From positions 372,001 through 436,000 of the forward strand of contig NZ_RCZA01000005.1 in assembly GCF_006438925.1 (NCBI RefSeq): DNA of 64,000 nt, in the 5' to 3' direction. This stretch comes from Pseudomonas mandelii. GTDB taxonomy: Bacteria > Pseudomonadota > Gammaproteobacteria > Pseudomonadales > Pseudomonadaceae. Positions 53,589-62,748 of the stretch are shown piece after piece (positions within the stretch are counted from its first letter, which is position 1; the number at the start of each line of letters is the position of its first letter). Position numbers and translations under genes: made by a program. The notes under the pieces were generated by a model that saw nothing but the letters and a program-made list of their open reading frames with translations, did not search any database and was not told where the DNA came from.

Positions 53589-55415
53589 TCAGAAAGTTGT
53601 CTTGAAGGTGGCCGTGACCATGCCGCGATCCTTGAGCTGGGCCGAGGTCCCGCCGAAGGCGGTGGTTTGACCGGGTACGCAGTTGTACTGGCCGTTGGCA
53701 CCTGGTGCAGCGCCGTCTCCCTGACTGCCAGCGCTACCTGGCGAACTGCAGGTGTCGAATGGACCGAAGTTGTCCACGTATTTCAGGTCGAAGCGGTACT
53801 GGTTGCGCACATCCATGCCGATACCGATCGAGTAGCTGCCGGAATCCTCGTTACCGCCCAACTGCACGGCGGAGTTGCCGTTGAGGCCGACGTTGTAGGT
53901 CATCGGCATATACATATCGATGCCCGGGAAGACCTGGAACCAGGTCGGGTTGAAGTTGACGCCAATGATGTAGTTGTCTTTGGTGACCTTATCGGTGCCG
54001 TGGTACCAGTCCTCACCCTTGAACAGTTGCTTGTTGTCAGTGACCTTCAGCCAGCGGCTGTAGCCGAGCTCGACCAGCAACGAGGAGCTGTCCCACAGTG
54101 GCGTGTCGCCAAAGGTGGTCAGGCCGTTGAGCACCGCATGTACGGTGTTGCCGCGGGCCACGCCGTCTTCGCCATTAAAGCTGCCGATGAAACCGGGCAA
54201 GCCGCGGGCCGCCGCGGCCGGGTTGACGGTGCCGGCGACGCTGGCCAGGGGCATGTTTTCGCGGTAGTTCAAGTCGAAGCCGACGCTGACGTCGCCGACG
54301 CTTTTCGACAGGCTGATGCCATAGATATCGATGTCATCGACGTAGAACTGGTTGTAGCTGCCAATGTTGCCGGAGATCAGTTGCGCCGGGCCCACAGCGG
54401 TCGGCTGCAGCACCAGGTTGGGCAGAATGTCGGAGGTGTTGCGGTAGTAGACGCCGAGGGTGCCGTCCAACCACTCCGGGCTCCACTTGGCCATCAAACC
54501 GAAGTCGCCACGCTTGTCCGGGGTGAAGGTATGGCCGTTGCTCAGGCGCAGGAACTGGTTGGCACCGATCGGGCCAGGGGCACCGAAGAATGGATTGACG
54601 CCGCCGATCAACGACAGGTTATGCCCGCCATTCTGGATGCCGTCGTTAAAACCCAGATACGTGCCGGATTCCGGCAGGCGCGAAGCGTCCCAGTCGAGGA
54701 AGTACTGCGCGCCGAGGGTCAACTCCGGGTTGACCGTGAAGTTGACGGACAGTTGATTACGCGGGATGAACAGTTCCTTGGCTTCGGTGCCTGGCACCGC
54801 CAGCGCCTTGGAAATGTCCAGGCCGGACTGGCCGTAGCTGTTGCCGTGGGCAAAGGCCAGGATGCTTTCGCCCCAGTACTGCGTGTGCTTGCCGAGCTTG
54901 GCACTGAGGATCGACTCCTCGCCGATTTCCGTACTGCCGAAAACGAAGGCATCGAGGATCTCGGCCGACGGTCCGTTGTAGTAGCGATCGGCATAGCCGC
55001 TTATGTGGCGGGAGTCCGGTACACCGTGGTTGAGCTGGTTGGTTGCCGCGTTGTCGCTGCCGACATTGTCATAGGCGTGGTCGTACCACGTGTTGGCGCT
55101 GACGCGAAAACCGGCCTTCTTCTGGTAAGTCACATCCAGTTCAGAAAGCACATCCAGGCGTTGGGACACCGCACTGCCGGAAGAGAAGTTGCGGTTACCG
55201 TCATTGTTGTTCCAGGAATTGGCCAACTTGCTGTTAGGACTTTCGACCCGCTGGGCATAGTTGAACTTGAACGTGTTGTCGAAACGCACCGCCCAGTCTT
55301 CATTGCCGGTATTGACTTCGAAGGCATGAGCCGCCGGCAACGCAGCGACGAACAGCGCCGAGGCCAGCAGGGTTGGCTCCCACACACTCACACCAGTAAT
55401 TTTTTTGATTCGCAT
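53589..55415 (-). CDS. DUF1302 outer-membrane protein
   Basis: A 608-residue protein with a signal peptide (LLASALFVAALPAAHA) and a predicted outer-membrane beta-barrel ending in the C-terminal aromatic signature TATFKTTF. DUF1302 blocks (FKFNYAQRVE, ILDAFVFGSTEIG, AKLGKHTQYWGESILAF) are clear. It is a probable channel for a hydrophobic compound. First gene of the RND set. ATG 55415 is taken with CGGAG upstream. Confidence 0.9.
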   Translation of the reverse strand: MRIKKITGVSVWEPTLLASALFVAALPAAHAFEVNTGNEDWAVRFDNTFKFNYAQRVESPNSKLANSWNNNDGNRNFSSGSAVSQRLDVLSELDVTYQKKAGFRVSANTWYDHAYDNVGSDNAATNQLNHGVPDSRHISGYADRYYNGPSAEILDAFVFGSTEIGEESILSAKLGKHTQYWGESILAFAHGNSYGQSGLDISKALAVPGTEAKELFIPRNQLSVNFTVNPELTLGAQYFLDWDASRLPESGTYLGFNDGIQNGGHNLSLIGGVNPFFGAPGPIGANQFLRLSNGHTFTPDKRGDFGLMAKWSPEWLDGTLGVYYRNTSDILPNLVLQPTAVGPAQLISGNIGSYNQFYVDDIDIYGISLSKSVGDVSVGFDLNYRENMPLASVAGTVNPAAAARGLPGFIGSFNGEDGVARGNTVHAVLNGLTTFGDTPLWDSSSLLVELGYSRWLKVTDNKQLFKGEDWYHGTDKVTKDNYIIGVNFNPTWFQVFPGIDMYMPMTYNVGLNGNSAVQLGGNEDSGSYSIGIGMDVRNQYRFDLKYVDNFGPFDTCSSPGSAGSQGDGAAPGANGQYNCVPGQTTAFGGTSAQLKDRGMVTATFKTTF

Positions 55416-55595
55416 ACGTTGGCTCCGATTTTTTTTGTTTTTGTTTTTATGTTTATAAAAAAACATCTGGCCGCCCAATTCGGGCGTGACAGTGCTCACC
55501 ACTCTTATCCCCATCAGGGGAGCGTTCGATTCAATTAAAGTGACCCAATCAATACCGCCGGAGTCAGCACACCCCGCGGCATTGAACGACCCGAC

Positions 55596-56603
55596 TCAAC
55601 TACCGAGTCGTATCAACAGCAACACCAGTCCCAGCAAGAACACGGTTTCACCGACCATCAACAGGATGGGTTTGAGCCCCACCGTCGCCAGTTCCTTCAA
55701 CTGGATTTTCATCCCCAGCGCACTGATGGCGACGACCAGGCACCAGCTCGACAACTGGTTGCCCAGGGTCTGCACCGCTGAAGGCAGCCAACCGAAACTG
55801 GTTACGGCGGCCAAGGCGATGAAGGCCACGGCAAACCAGGGCAACAACGGTGGCCTCTCACCGGTCCCCTGCCCGCCCTGAGAACGAGTGATCAAAACAG
55901 CACAGACGATGACCGGCAGCAGCATGGCGATGCGCATCAGCTTCACCACCGTGGCGGTATCGCCGATGTCATGGGACATGCTGTACCCGGCGCCGACCAC
56001 CTGAGCGACGTCATGGATGGTGGCGCCGAGAAACACTCCGGCCTGCAGCGGATCCAGGCCGAGCGCCCGGGAAATCACCGGATACAGAATCATCGCCAGG
56101 GTCGACAGGGCGGACACCCCAATGACCGTGAACAACGTCGCGCGCTCCTTGGCATGATGGGCAGGCAGCGCCGCTGCCAATGCCAGCGCCGCGGATGCGC
56201 CGCAGATTGCGGTCGCGCCACCGGACAACAGACCGAACAGCACGTTGAAGCCCAGGGCGCGCGCCGCCAGCATGGACACCAGAATGGTGACCACCACCGA
56301 CACCACAACAATCAGCACCGGATGCCAACCGAGCGCCGCAATCTGCTCCAGGGAAATGCGCATCCCGAGCAAGGCCACCCCGATGCGCAGCACTTCGCGA
56401 GCGCTGAAATCGATACCCGGTTTGCTCGGCCCCGCCGCCAGAAAATTCATGGCCATGCCGAGCAAGAGTGCCAACAGCATCACTGGCGCCTGGTACTGGT
56501 CAGCCAGAAACCGCGCCGCAATGGCGACGACGATGCTGGCCAGAACTCCCGGCAGGTGCTGGCTGACAACCGACTGAAACTGAATGACGGCGGATCTGGA
56601 CAT
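55596..56603 (-). CDS. YeiH-family putative sulfate exporter
   Basis: A 335-residue inner-membrane protein with about ten helices, family PSE/UPF0324. Signatures: RIGVALLGMRISLEQIAALG, GGATAICGASAALALAAAL and GATIHDVAQVVGAGYSMS. Members have been linked to sulfite/sulfate or sulfonate export, but most are untested. It follows the MFS gene after only 2 nt, so the two are surely co-transcribed, tying it to the carboxylase cluster. Confidence 0.88.
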   Translation of the reverse strand: MSRSAVIQFQSVVSQHLPGVLASIVVAIAARFLADQYQAPVMLLALLLGMAMNFLAAGPSKPGIDFSAREVLRIGVALLGMRISLEQIAALGWHPVLIVVVSVVVTILVSMLAARALGFNVLFGLLSGGATAICGASAALALAAALPAHHAKERATLFTVIGVSALSTLAMILYPVISRALGLDPLQAGVFLGATIHDVAQVVGAGYSMSHDIGDTATVVKLMRIAMLLPVIVCAVLITRSQGGQGTGERPPLLPWFAVAFIALAAVTSFGWLPSAVQTLGNQLSSWCLVVAISALGMKIQLKELATVGLKPILLMVGETVFLLGLVLLLIRLGS

Positions 56604-56605
56604 AA

Positions 56606-57880
56606 CTAAACCTTGATACCCATGGCCGGCAGCGAACGCGTGCTTTCACGCTTGATCCGCGCCGCCATATAAAAGAAGAATCCACCCAGCACCAGCGCAA
56701 GAATGTCGCTGACCAGCAGCACATGGGTCAGTGGTGAGTCCATTCCGGCAGTCGTCAGCACATCGCTGATCCAGCCCACGACGAACGTGCCGAGGGCGAC
56801 CGAAAAGAGGTTCAGCATCAACATCGAGCAGCCCATTACCGTCGAACGCATCCGCACGGGTACGGCGCCCTGAATCGCAGTGGTCGCGGAACCGTAAAGC
56901 GACATCACCATGAAAATACCGACCGCCATGCCGACGTAGAACAGCGGCGAGTCTGTCGGGACCAAGCGATAAGCGATCATGAACGGCGCGCACACCAGCA
57001 TCATCAACACCAGCACACTGGCGTGGCCGCCCTTGAAACGTGGGGCCAGGCGATCGCTCAAAATGCCACCGGCCAATGCACCCAACGAGCCGAAAACAAT
57101 CTGCATGACGCCCATGGTCATGACGATCGTCGCCGGGTCCATGCCCCGCTCGCGGGCAATCCACAGTTGCGCGAAGGAAATGCCCGGATAGACCAGATGA
57201 GCCAGCACAAAACCGGCAACGGTATAGCGCACCCCACGGTTGCTGCGCAGCTCAGCGAACACCGCGGCCATCTGCGTCTTGAGCGGGGCTCCACGCTCTT
57301 GCACCGCGTTGTTATTGCGCTTGTCGCTCATCAGCATCAACGGCAGACCGATGGCAATCCCGGCAATTCCCAGAACATGGAACGTGGTGCGCCAGCCATG
57401 GGCGGCGCCTAACGTGCCCGCCAACAAAAAGCTGCAACCGATGCCCAGCGGAATGCCGAGGTAGAACAGTCCCATCGCCGTACCCCGGCGCTTTTCGGAG
57501 AACAGCTCCATCAACAGCGCCGTCGCGGCAGGCACCAACGCCGCTTCACCGGTGGCCACCAGAAAACGCGCCGCCACCATTTGTTCGAAGTTCTGGACAT
57601 AGCCAGAAGCAATCGTGCAAACGCTCCAGATCAGCATGCCGGCGCCGATCACGCGTGGCCGGCTGTGACGATCGGCCAGCGCGCCGAGAAGCACCGCCAT
57701 CACGCCGTAGCTCAGCACCCAGACCGCACCGACCAGAAAGCCGTACTGCGCGTTATTGATCGCCAGCTCGCTGGTGATTTGCGGTGCGAAGCCCAGCAGA
57801 ATATTTCGGTCCACCTGAGCCAACAGGTGAATCACCATCAGCGTTGCCAAAACGGCGCAAGGACTCTTTTTCCAGAACAT
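56606..57880 (-). CDS. MFS transporter
   Basis: A 424-residue, 12-helix major-facilitator protein. Motif A-like GALADRHSRPRVIGAG after helix 2 and helix-1 charge pair VDRNILL recall anion:cation symporters for aromatic or carboxylic acids (ACS family). ATG 57880 is chosen; the longer open frame lacks homology. It lies between the carboxyltransferase and YeiH genes and probably imports the acid that the ligase activates (inference). Confidence 0.88.
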   Translation of the reverse strand: MFWKKSPCAVLATLMVIHLLAQVDRNILLGFAPQITSELAINNAQYGFLVGAVWVLSYGVMAVLLGALADRHSRPRVIGAGMLIWSVCTIASGYVQNFEQMVAARFLVATGEAALVPAATALLMELFSEKRRGTAMGLFYLGIPLGIGCSFLLAGTLGAAHGWRTTFHVLGIAGIAIGLPLMLMSDKRNNNAVQERGAPLKTQMAAVFAELRSNRGVRYTVAGFVLAHLVYPGISFAQLWIARERGMDPATIVMTMGVMQIVFGSLGALAGGILSDRLAPRFKGGHASVLVLMMLVCAPFMIAYRLVPTDSPLFYVGMAVGIFMVMSLYGSATTAIQGAVPVRMRSTVMGCSMLMLNLFSVALGTFVVGWISDVLTTAGMDSPLTHVLLVSDILALVLGGFFFYMAARIKRESTRSLPAMGIKV

Positions 57881-57941
57881 CGTCTGTACCTTTGAGTTGT
57901 TTTTATGAAGGTAAGGCCGGATGCCGCTCGTCCTGCCAGGA

Positions 57942-59522
57942 CTAGCGCATGGTCCGCCGCTTCGGCCCGAGGGAAAGTGCAGTGATGCGATACGCGTCAC
58001 CCACCCAGTTGCACAGCAGCGGACGCGTACTGTCCGGCTCAATAACGTCGATTACGCCAAAGCGTTCAGCCGTACGCAGCGGTGAAGCGAGGGCCTGGTA
58101 ATGGGCCTCCAGTTCTTTGCGCCGCGCCAGCGGATCATCCGCTGCAGCGATTTCTTGCTTGTAAGCTGCCGCTACACCACCCTCGATCGGGATCGAGCCC
58201 CACTGCGCCGACGGCCAGGCAAACCGATGTGGCAATGCCGTGCCCGTCGGGCCATGCCAAGGGCTGACCATGGCACCGGCAAGGCCGACACAGCGGCGCA
58301 GCACGATGGTGATCACGGGCACACTGGCCTGCTCGATCGCATGCACGGCCTGCATCGCCGCACTCAAGGTGCCCTGCATTTCCGCCTCTTGCCCGGTCAT
58401 GACACCCGGCTGATCCACCAGGAAGATCAGCGGCAAATGAAAGGTGTCGCACAGGTCGATGAACCGGGTCTGCTTGAGTGCCGCCGCACGGGTCAACGCA
58501 CCGCCGCCGACTCGCGGGTTGTTGCAGATGATCCCCACCGAGTAGCCGTTGAGACGGGCAAACGCGGTGATAGTCGACGCGCCGAAATCCGGGGACATCT
58601 CGAACAGACTGTCTTTGTCGACCAGCGACTTGAGGATCTTGTGCGGGTTGAAGATCTTGCGTCGGTCATGGGGAATGGCATCGTTGAGCCACGCGTCGCG
58701 CCGACCAGGCGAGTCCGTCGATGTCACCCGCGGCGGCTGTTCCCAGACATTGCCCGGCAGATAAGACAGAAAGCGCTTGGCCAACTCCAAAGCCTCGGCG
58801 TCGGTATTGGCGGCCAGATTGATCATGCCGCTGTGACGATGCACCTGGTCGTAACCACCGAGATCGTTCTTGTCGATATCAATACCAAACGCCTGCTTGA
58901 CCACGGGCGGGCCGGCCGCGAATACCTGGCTCTGGCCGCGCACCATAATCGCCAGGTGTGAGGCGGCGACCCGCAACGCACCCAGACCCGCACAGGCACC
59001 ATGGGCAATGCCGACAACCGGCACGGCACCCAACAGATTGGTGATCGGCAACAGGGCATAACCCGGAATCTTGGTATGACCGAGCTTGTCGAGCAGCTTC
59101 ACACTGCCGCCGGCGCTGTCGATCATGCGAATGATCGGCAGCTTGTATTCCCTGGCATAACGATCGGCGTAGATCCACTTTTCAGCGACCGCCGCTTCCG
59201 ACGAGCCGCCGCGAATGGTGAAATCATCGGCCGCCACCACGGTACGCCGCTGTTCGATCGTGCCCACGCCGACGACTGCTGTGCTTGGCGTAGCAGAGGC
59301 AATTTGGCCTTCTGCCGTGTACTTCACGGCGCCGGCCAGGATGCCGAATTCCTCGAAACTTTCGCCGTCCAGCAGATGGCCAATTCGCTCACGCGCCGTG
59401 AGTTTGCCCTGGGCATGCTGCTTTTCCACCGCTTCCGGGCCACCCAATGCATAGGCGACCTCGCGACGCGCGCGGATGTCGGCGAGTTCCAGCGACCATT
59501 CCGGGGCAACAGGCGTGCTCAT
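57942..59522 (-). CDS. Acyl-CoA carboxylase, carboxyltransferase subunit
   Basis: A 526-residue carboxyltransferase of the propionyl/methylcrotonyl-CoA carboxylase beta type. N-half oxyanion motif GGSSEAAVAEKWIYADRYA, CoA loop AGLGALRVAASHLAIM and the C-half GQEAEMQGTLSAAMQAV are visible; the usual N-half R.A.LLD start (LTARERIGHLLDGESF) is present. It transfers carboxyl from carboxybiotin to an acyl-CoA. It overlaps the ligase gene by 4 nt (translational coupling). The specificity is unknown; residues replacing the standard PCC pattern suggest a non-housekeeping substrate. Confidence 0.9.
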   Translation of the reverse strand: MSTPVAPEWSLELADIRARREVAYALGGPEAVEKQHAQGKLTARERIGHLLDGESFEEFGILAGAVKYTAEGQIASATPSTAVVGVGTIEQRRTVVAADDFTIRGGSSEAAVAEKWIYADRYAREYKLPIIRMIDSAGGSVKLLDKLGHTKIPGYALLPITNLLGAVPVVGIAHGACAGLGALRVAASHLAIMVRGQSQVFAAGPPVVKQAFGIDIDKNDLGGYDQVHRHSGMINLAANTDAEALELAKRFLSYLPGNVWEQPPRVTSTDSPGRRDAWLNDAIPHDRRKIFNPHKILKSLVDKDSLFEMSPDFGASTITAFARLNGYSVGIICNNPRVGGGALTRAAALKQTRFIDLCDTFHLPLIFLVDQPGVMTGQEAEMQGTLSAAMQAVHAIEQASVPVITIVLRRCVGLAGAMVSPWHGPTGTALPHRFAWPSAQWGSIPIEGGVAAAYKQEIAAADDPLARRKELEAHYQALASPLRTAERFGVIDVIEPDSTRPLLCNWVGDAYRITALSLGPKRRTMR

Positions 59523-61078
59523 GATGATTTCCTCTCCAGGCGCGCGCGATAGTCATCGCGCAGAATATTTTTCACGACCTTGCCGGCATTGTTGCGCGGC
59601 AGAGCATCAACGAACTCGATGAGACGTGGCTTCTTGTAGCCGGCGATCAGTGAAACGCAATGGCTGCCGAGGGTTTCGCTGTCGACCGTGGCGCCTTCGC
59701 GTCTGACGACAAAAGCCGCGATACGCTCACCCCACTCCGGGTCGGGCAATCCAATAACCGCCACTTCGACCACTTGTGGATGGCTTTCCAGCGCATCCTC
59801 GACTTCCCGGGCGTAGACGTTGAAGCCACCGGAAATGATCATGTCCTTGTTGCGCCCGACGATATAAAGGAAGCCCTGCTCGTCGAGGTAACCCAGATCG
59901 CCTGAGTAGTACCAGCCATCGCGGATGGCTTCGGCTTCCAGATCGGGACGGCGCCAGAACGCCACTTCGCCGATACCGTCGGTGGCGATGGCGATCTCGC
60001 CGATTTCACCCATCGCCGTCTCTTGACCGTGGGCATCGCGCACAGTGATCTGCACATTCGCAGTCGGTTTGCCGCAGGAGCGCAGCACACCGTCTTCAGC
60101 GTGTTCATGCGGATACAGCACCGCCAGCGGCTGTACCGCCTCGGTCATTCCATACTGCTGGCGCATCACCGGGCCGAACCGCGCAATGGATCGGCGGATC
60201 AGGTCCACGGAGGTCGGCGCCGTCCCGTAATGAATGCACTTGAGCGACGAGAGATCGGCCTCGACACCGCTGTCGAGGGTGTCAAGCAAGCGCGTGAGCA
60301 TGGTCGGCACGCACATCATTTGCGTGATCCCGTGCCACTCGATTTGCCGCAGCGTTTCCAGAGGCTCGAACTTCTCCAGAATCACATTGCGCGCCCCCCG
60401 CAAGTAGCACGGCAGCAAATGGACGCCGGCAGCATGGGTCAAGGGGCCAACGTGCAACATCGCATCCTGCACGCCAAGGCTGTATTCCATGGCGTAGAAG
60501 TGGTTGCTCAAGCGTTCGTACCAACGCTTGATCGTGTAGGTCACGCCCTTGGGTTTTCCGGTAGTGCCCGAGGTATAGGCGATACGCAGCAGCGCATCCG
60601 CGCAAACCTGAATGTTGGGCGCGTTGGCTGGCATTGAAGCGAGCACCTGGCGGTACTCCAGAACCTGCAGCGCCTGCCAATCAAGTCCCATCACATGCCG
60701 CAGGCTATCGACACGACCAAGAACACCCAAACCGATCTCACGGAACTCCGGCCCCACCACCAGCAGGCTTGCGCCGGCGTCCTCCAGGATTGCGATCTGC
60801 TCGGCCAGCGTATGCCTGGCATTCAGCGCGACATAGACCAGCCCCGCCTTCTCGACTGCGAAAACGCTCTCGATAGCCTCGGGCGAGTTGTTCAGTAAAA
60901 CAGCGACGCGCTCCCCAACCTGCAACCCAAGGGAAACCAGGGCATGGGCCAGACGATTACTGCCCGCCTCGACCTCGTCATACGTCAGGCAGTTGTCGCC
61001 GAAGATCAGAGCGGTGCGGCCCCGGTGCTGCCGGGCAGCCCAACTGAGCATGAGTCCTGCGGTACGTTTTTTTGTCAT
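59519..61078 (-). CDS. AMP-forming acyl-CoA ligase
   Basis: A 519-residue ANL-superfamily synthetase converting a carboxylic acid, ATP and CoA to acyl-CoA, AMP and PPi. Motifs: P-loop AYTSGTTGKPKGV (about 165), A5 QQYGMTEA, YSGDLGYLDEQGFLYIVGRNKDMIISGG hinge region and the C-terminal catalytic lysine in PRNNAGKVVK. ATG 61078 follows an ATTGTCGACAAT palindrome by 13 nt, so a bound regulator would block this gene directly. The partner carboxyltransferase starts within its stop. Confidence 0.92.
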   Translation of the reverse strand: MTKKRTAGLMLSWAARQHRGRTALIFGDNCLTYDEVEAGSNRLAHALVSLGLQVGERVAVLLNNSPEAIESVFAVEKAGLVYVALNARHTLAEQIAILEDAGASLLVVGPEFREIGLGVLGRVDSLRHVMGLDWQALQVLEYRQVLASMPANAPNIQVCADALLRIAYTSGTTGKPKGVTYTIKRWYERLSNHFYAMEYSLGVQDAMLHVGPLTHAAGVHLLPCYLRGARNVILEKFEPLETLRQIEWHGITQMMCVPTMLTRLLDTLDSGVEADLSSLKCIHYGTAPTSVDLIRRSIARFGPVMRQQYGMTEAVQPLAVLYPHEHAEDGVLRSCGKPTANVQITVRDAHGQETAMGEIGEIAIATDGIGEVAFWRRPDLEAEAIRDGWYYSGDLGYLDEQGFLYIVGRNKDMIISGGFNVYAREVEDALESHPQVVEVAVIGLPDPEWGERIAAFVVRREGATVDSETLGSHCVSLIAGYKKPRLIEFVDALPRNNAGKVVKNILRDDYRARLERKSS

Positions 61079-61091
61079 GATATTTTGTCTT

Positions 61092-61103
61092 ATTGTCGAC
61101 AAT
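61092..61103. promoter_or_regulatory. Operator ATTGTCGACAAT (GntR site 1)
   Basis: Perfect 12-bp palindrome immediately upstream of the ligase start, 39 nt after the GntR gene end. Same half-sites as the site at 62209-62224. The ATTGT-NN-ACAAT form is typical for FadR-subfamily GntR operators. Confidence 0.75.
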
Positions 61104-61141
61104 TTGACACAGCACTTGGGAGTGTTGTGCCCCCGTGTTAG

Positions 61142-61852
61142 TTATTCCAATTGATTTGATGCGGCTTGATGGGAAGCGTTAATCAGTTCAACCATCATTT
61201 GGGCGGCAACCGTGCTGCTGTTTTGTCTGAGTGCCTCGACCAGCTGACGCCAATGAATGACGGAAGCCTGCCGGCGCTCGGGGGAACGCAACCCCAACCG
61301 TGTGTAGCGAGCGGTCTGGATACCCAGCGCACCCATAAGTTCTGCCAGCTGCTTGTTACCACACGACTGGAACAACAGCGTGCTCAGGCGATAACTGCCT
61401 TGGGCGTACTCATCCAGCGCATCCGACTGCGCAGCAATCAACTCAAGCCGGGTGACGATGGCATCCATTTGATTCACTACAGATGCATCAAGATCCACCA
61501 GGTACTTGGCTAACAACCCGGCCAACACGGCGCGGATCTCGAACAGGTTGTCGATCTCCTGCCGGCTCAATGACGTTACATGCGCGCCACGCTGCGGCAC
61601 GATGGTCACGACGCCTACCTTCTCGAGAATGCGCAGGGCCTCGCGAATCGGACCCCGACTGACCTGGAAGTGGTCGGCCAGTTCCTGCTCACGCACCGAA
61701 TCCCCCGGCCCGTATTCACCTCGCAAAATCGCAAGCGTAATGCTCTCGGCAATCTGCTCCGGCATCGTCAACACGCGCTGGCGACCAGCGCGCATGATAC
61801 CTATTGCACTACCGCCCTTGGCGGCCGACGCCGAACCTGCATTCATTGACAT
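61142..61852 (-). CDS. GntR (FadR-type) transcriptional regulator
   Basis: A 236-residue regulator: winged helix-turn-helix at about 30-100 (MPEQIAESITLAILRGEYGPGD, QVSRGPIREALRILEKVGVV) and an FCD effector domain with FEIRAVLAGLLAKYL and a metal/ligand-binding His near the end. FCD regulators respond to carboxylic acids or CoA esters. It is encoded between the small biotinyl carrier (5 nt) and the ligase (63 nt) and should bind the two palindromes. ATG 61852 is chosen; a GTG at 61867 is possible. Confidence 0.9.
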   Translation of the reverse strand: MSMNAGSASAAKGGSAIGIMRAGRQRVLTMPEQIAESITLAILRGEYGPGDSVREQELADHFQVSRGPIREALRILEKVGVVTIVPQRGAHVTSLSRQEIDNLFEIRAVLAGLLAKYLVDLDASVVNQMDAIVTRLELIAAQSDALDEYAQGSYRLSTLLFQSCGNKQLAELMGALGIQTARYTRLGLRSPERRQASVIHWRQLVEALRQNSSTVAAQMMVELINASHQAASNQLE

Positions 61853-61857
61853 AGACT

Positions 61858-62082
61858 TCAATCGCACTCCATCAGCAAAACATCCTGGCCATCTTTGACC
61901 ACGTCGCCCTCGGCAACGAGGACGCTCACGACTCGACCCGACTCCAGTGCCATCAATGGAATTTCCATTTTCATGGACTCCATGATGATCAGCATCTGAT
62001 CTTCTTCAACGACATCGCCTTCGCAGACATGGATCTGCCATACCGTTCCAGCGACATCCGATTTAACCGCGATTGTACTCAT
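61858..62082 (-). CDS. Small biotin carboxyl carrier protein (74 aa)
   Basis: A minimal biotinyl domain with nothing else: the lysine that receives biotin is in ESMKMEIPL (about residue 38), as in acetyl-CoA and propionyl-CoA carboxylase carriers. GGAGGGGG precedes ATG 62082. It heads the minus-strand operon, divergent from a second, AccB-like carrier. Which of the two serves the carboxyltransferase downstream is open. Confidence 0.92.
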   Translation of the reverse strand: MSTIAVKSDVAGTVWQIHVCEGDVVEEDQMLIIMESMKMEIPLMALESGRVVSVLVAEGDVVKDGQDVLLMECD

Positions 62083-62208
62083 TCTCGCCCCCTCCAAAAC
62101 ACAACTGTTTTCTGAAATCGCCAGGCCCTTGGCTGTCGCACGCTACGCTTTTTTTATCAAGAGCTGCGTAAACGCCCTGGGTGATGATCAGCAAACTACA
62201 TCATTGTC

Positions 62209-62224
62209 TGATTGTTGACAATCA
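62209..62224. promoter_or_regulatory. Operator TGATTGTTGACAATCA (GntR site 2)
   Basis: A 7+2+7 palindrome (TGATTGT-TG-ACAATCA) midway between the two divergent carrier genes. It matches site 1 at 61092-61103 in ATTGT/ACAAT, so one regulator can control both directions. Confidence 0.75.
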
Positions 62225-62280
62225 TACGTTTCGATGTTTTTATCGGTCAAGGCAATTCGAACAACAAGAGGCCTGAAGGC

Positions 62281-62748
62281 ATGTCACTCACACATAAAGA
62301 AGCACGACGAATCCTTGAGATACTGGATCACACGACGCATCTGGACTTCCTTGAAGTGCGCATCGGTGACACCACGCTAACGGCCAGCAAGTCCGGCACG
62401 GTTCAGCGGTCGCTTGAGCCTGTGCAAGGCGCCACGCCCGCAAAACCCACGCAGCCGGCACCCTCCGTGGTGGCCACGAGCGAGCCCGAAGTCGCCGAAG
62501 GTCAGGTCGCGGTGCGAGCGACCATGATGGGCACCTTCTATCGCAAGCCCAGTCCCGACCAACCGTCGTTTGTTGAAGAAAACACCACGGTGGAGGCCGG
62601 GGCGCCCCTGTGCCTGGTTGAGGCCATGAAACTCTTCAACACCCTCGCCTCCCCGGTGACAGGCCGCGTCGTGCGCATCGTCGCCCAAGACCTGCAGATG
62701 GTTCAGCGGGACCAGTTATTGATGATTATCGAACCGGAGACTCGCTGA
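62281..62748 (+). CDS. AccB-like biotin carboxyl carrier protein
   Basis: A 155-residue carrier of acetyl-CoA-carboxylase type: N-terminal helical start (THKEARRILEILDHTTHLDFLEVRIGD), a Pro/Ala-rich linker (about 42-80), then the biotinyl domain with the thumb MMGTFYRKPSPDQPSFVEENTTV and biotin lysine in EAMKLFN. Similar carriers are found with PxpBCA/LamB-YcsF type gene sets as well as with acyl-CoA carboxylases. Its TGA overlaps the next ATG (TGATG), so translation is coupled with the biotin carboxylase. Confidence 0.9.
   Translation: MSLTHKEARRILEILDHTTHLDFLEVRIGDTTLTASKSGTVQRSLEPVQGATPAKPTQPAPSVVATSEPEVAEGQVAVRATMMGTFYRKPSPDQPSFVEENTTVEAGAPLCLVEAMKLFNTLASPVTGRVVRIVAQDLQMVQRDQLLMIIEPETR

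Noticed and set aside
53400..55538. 712-codon plus-strand frame opposite the DUF1302 gene
   Set aside because: Antisense shadow; the minus-strand barrel protein has signal peptide and family motifs, this frame has none.
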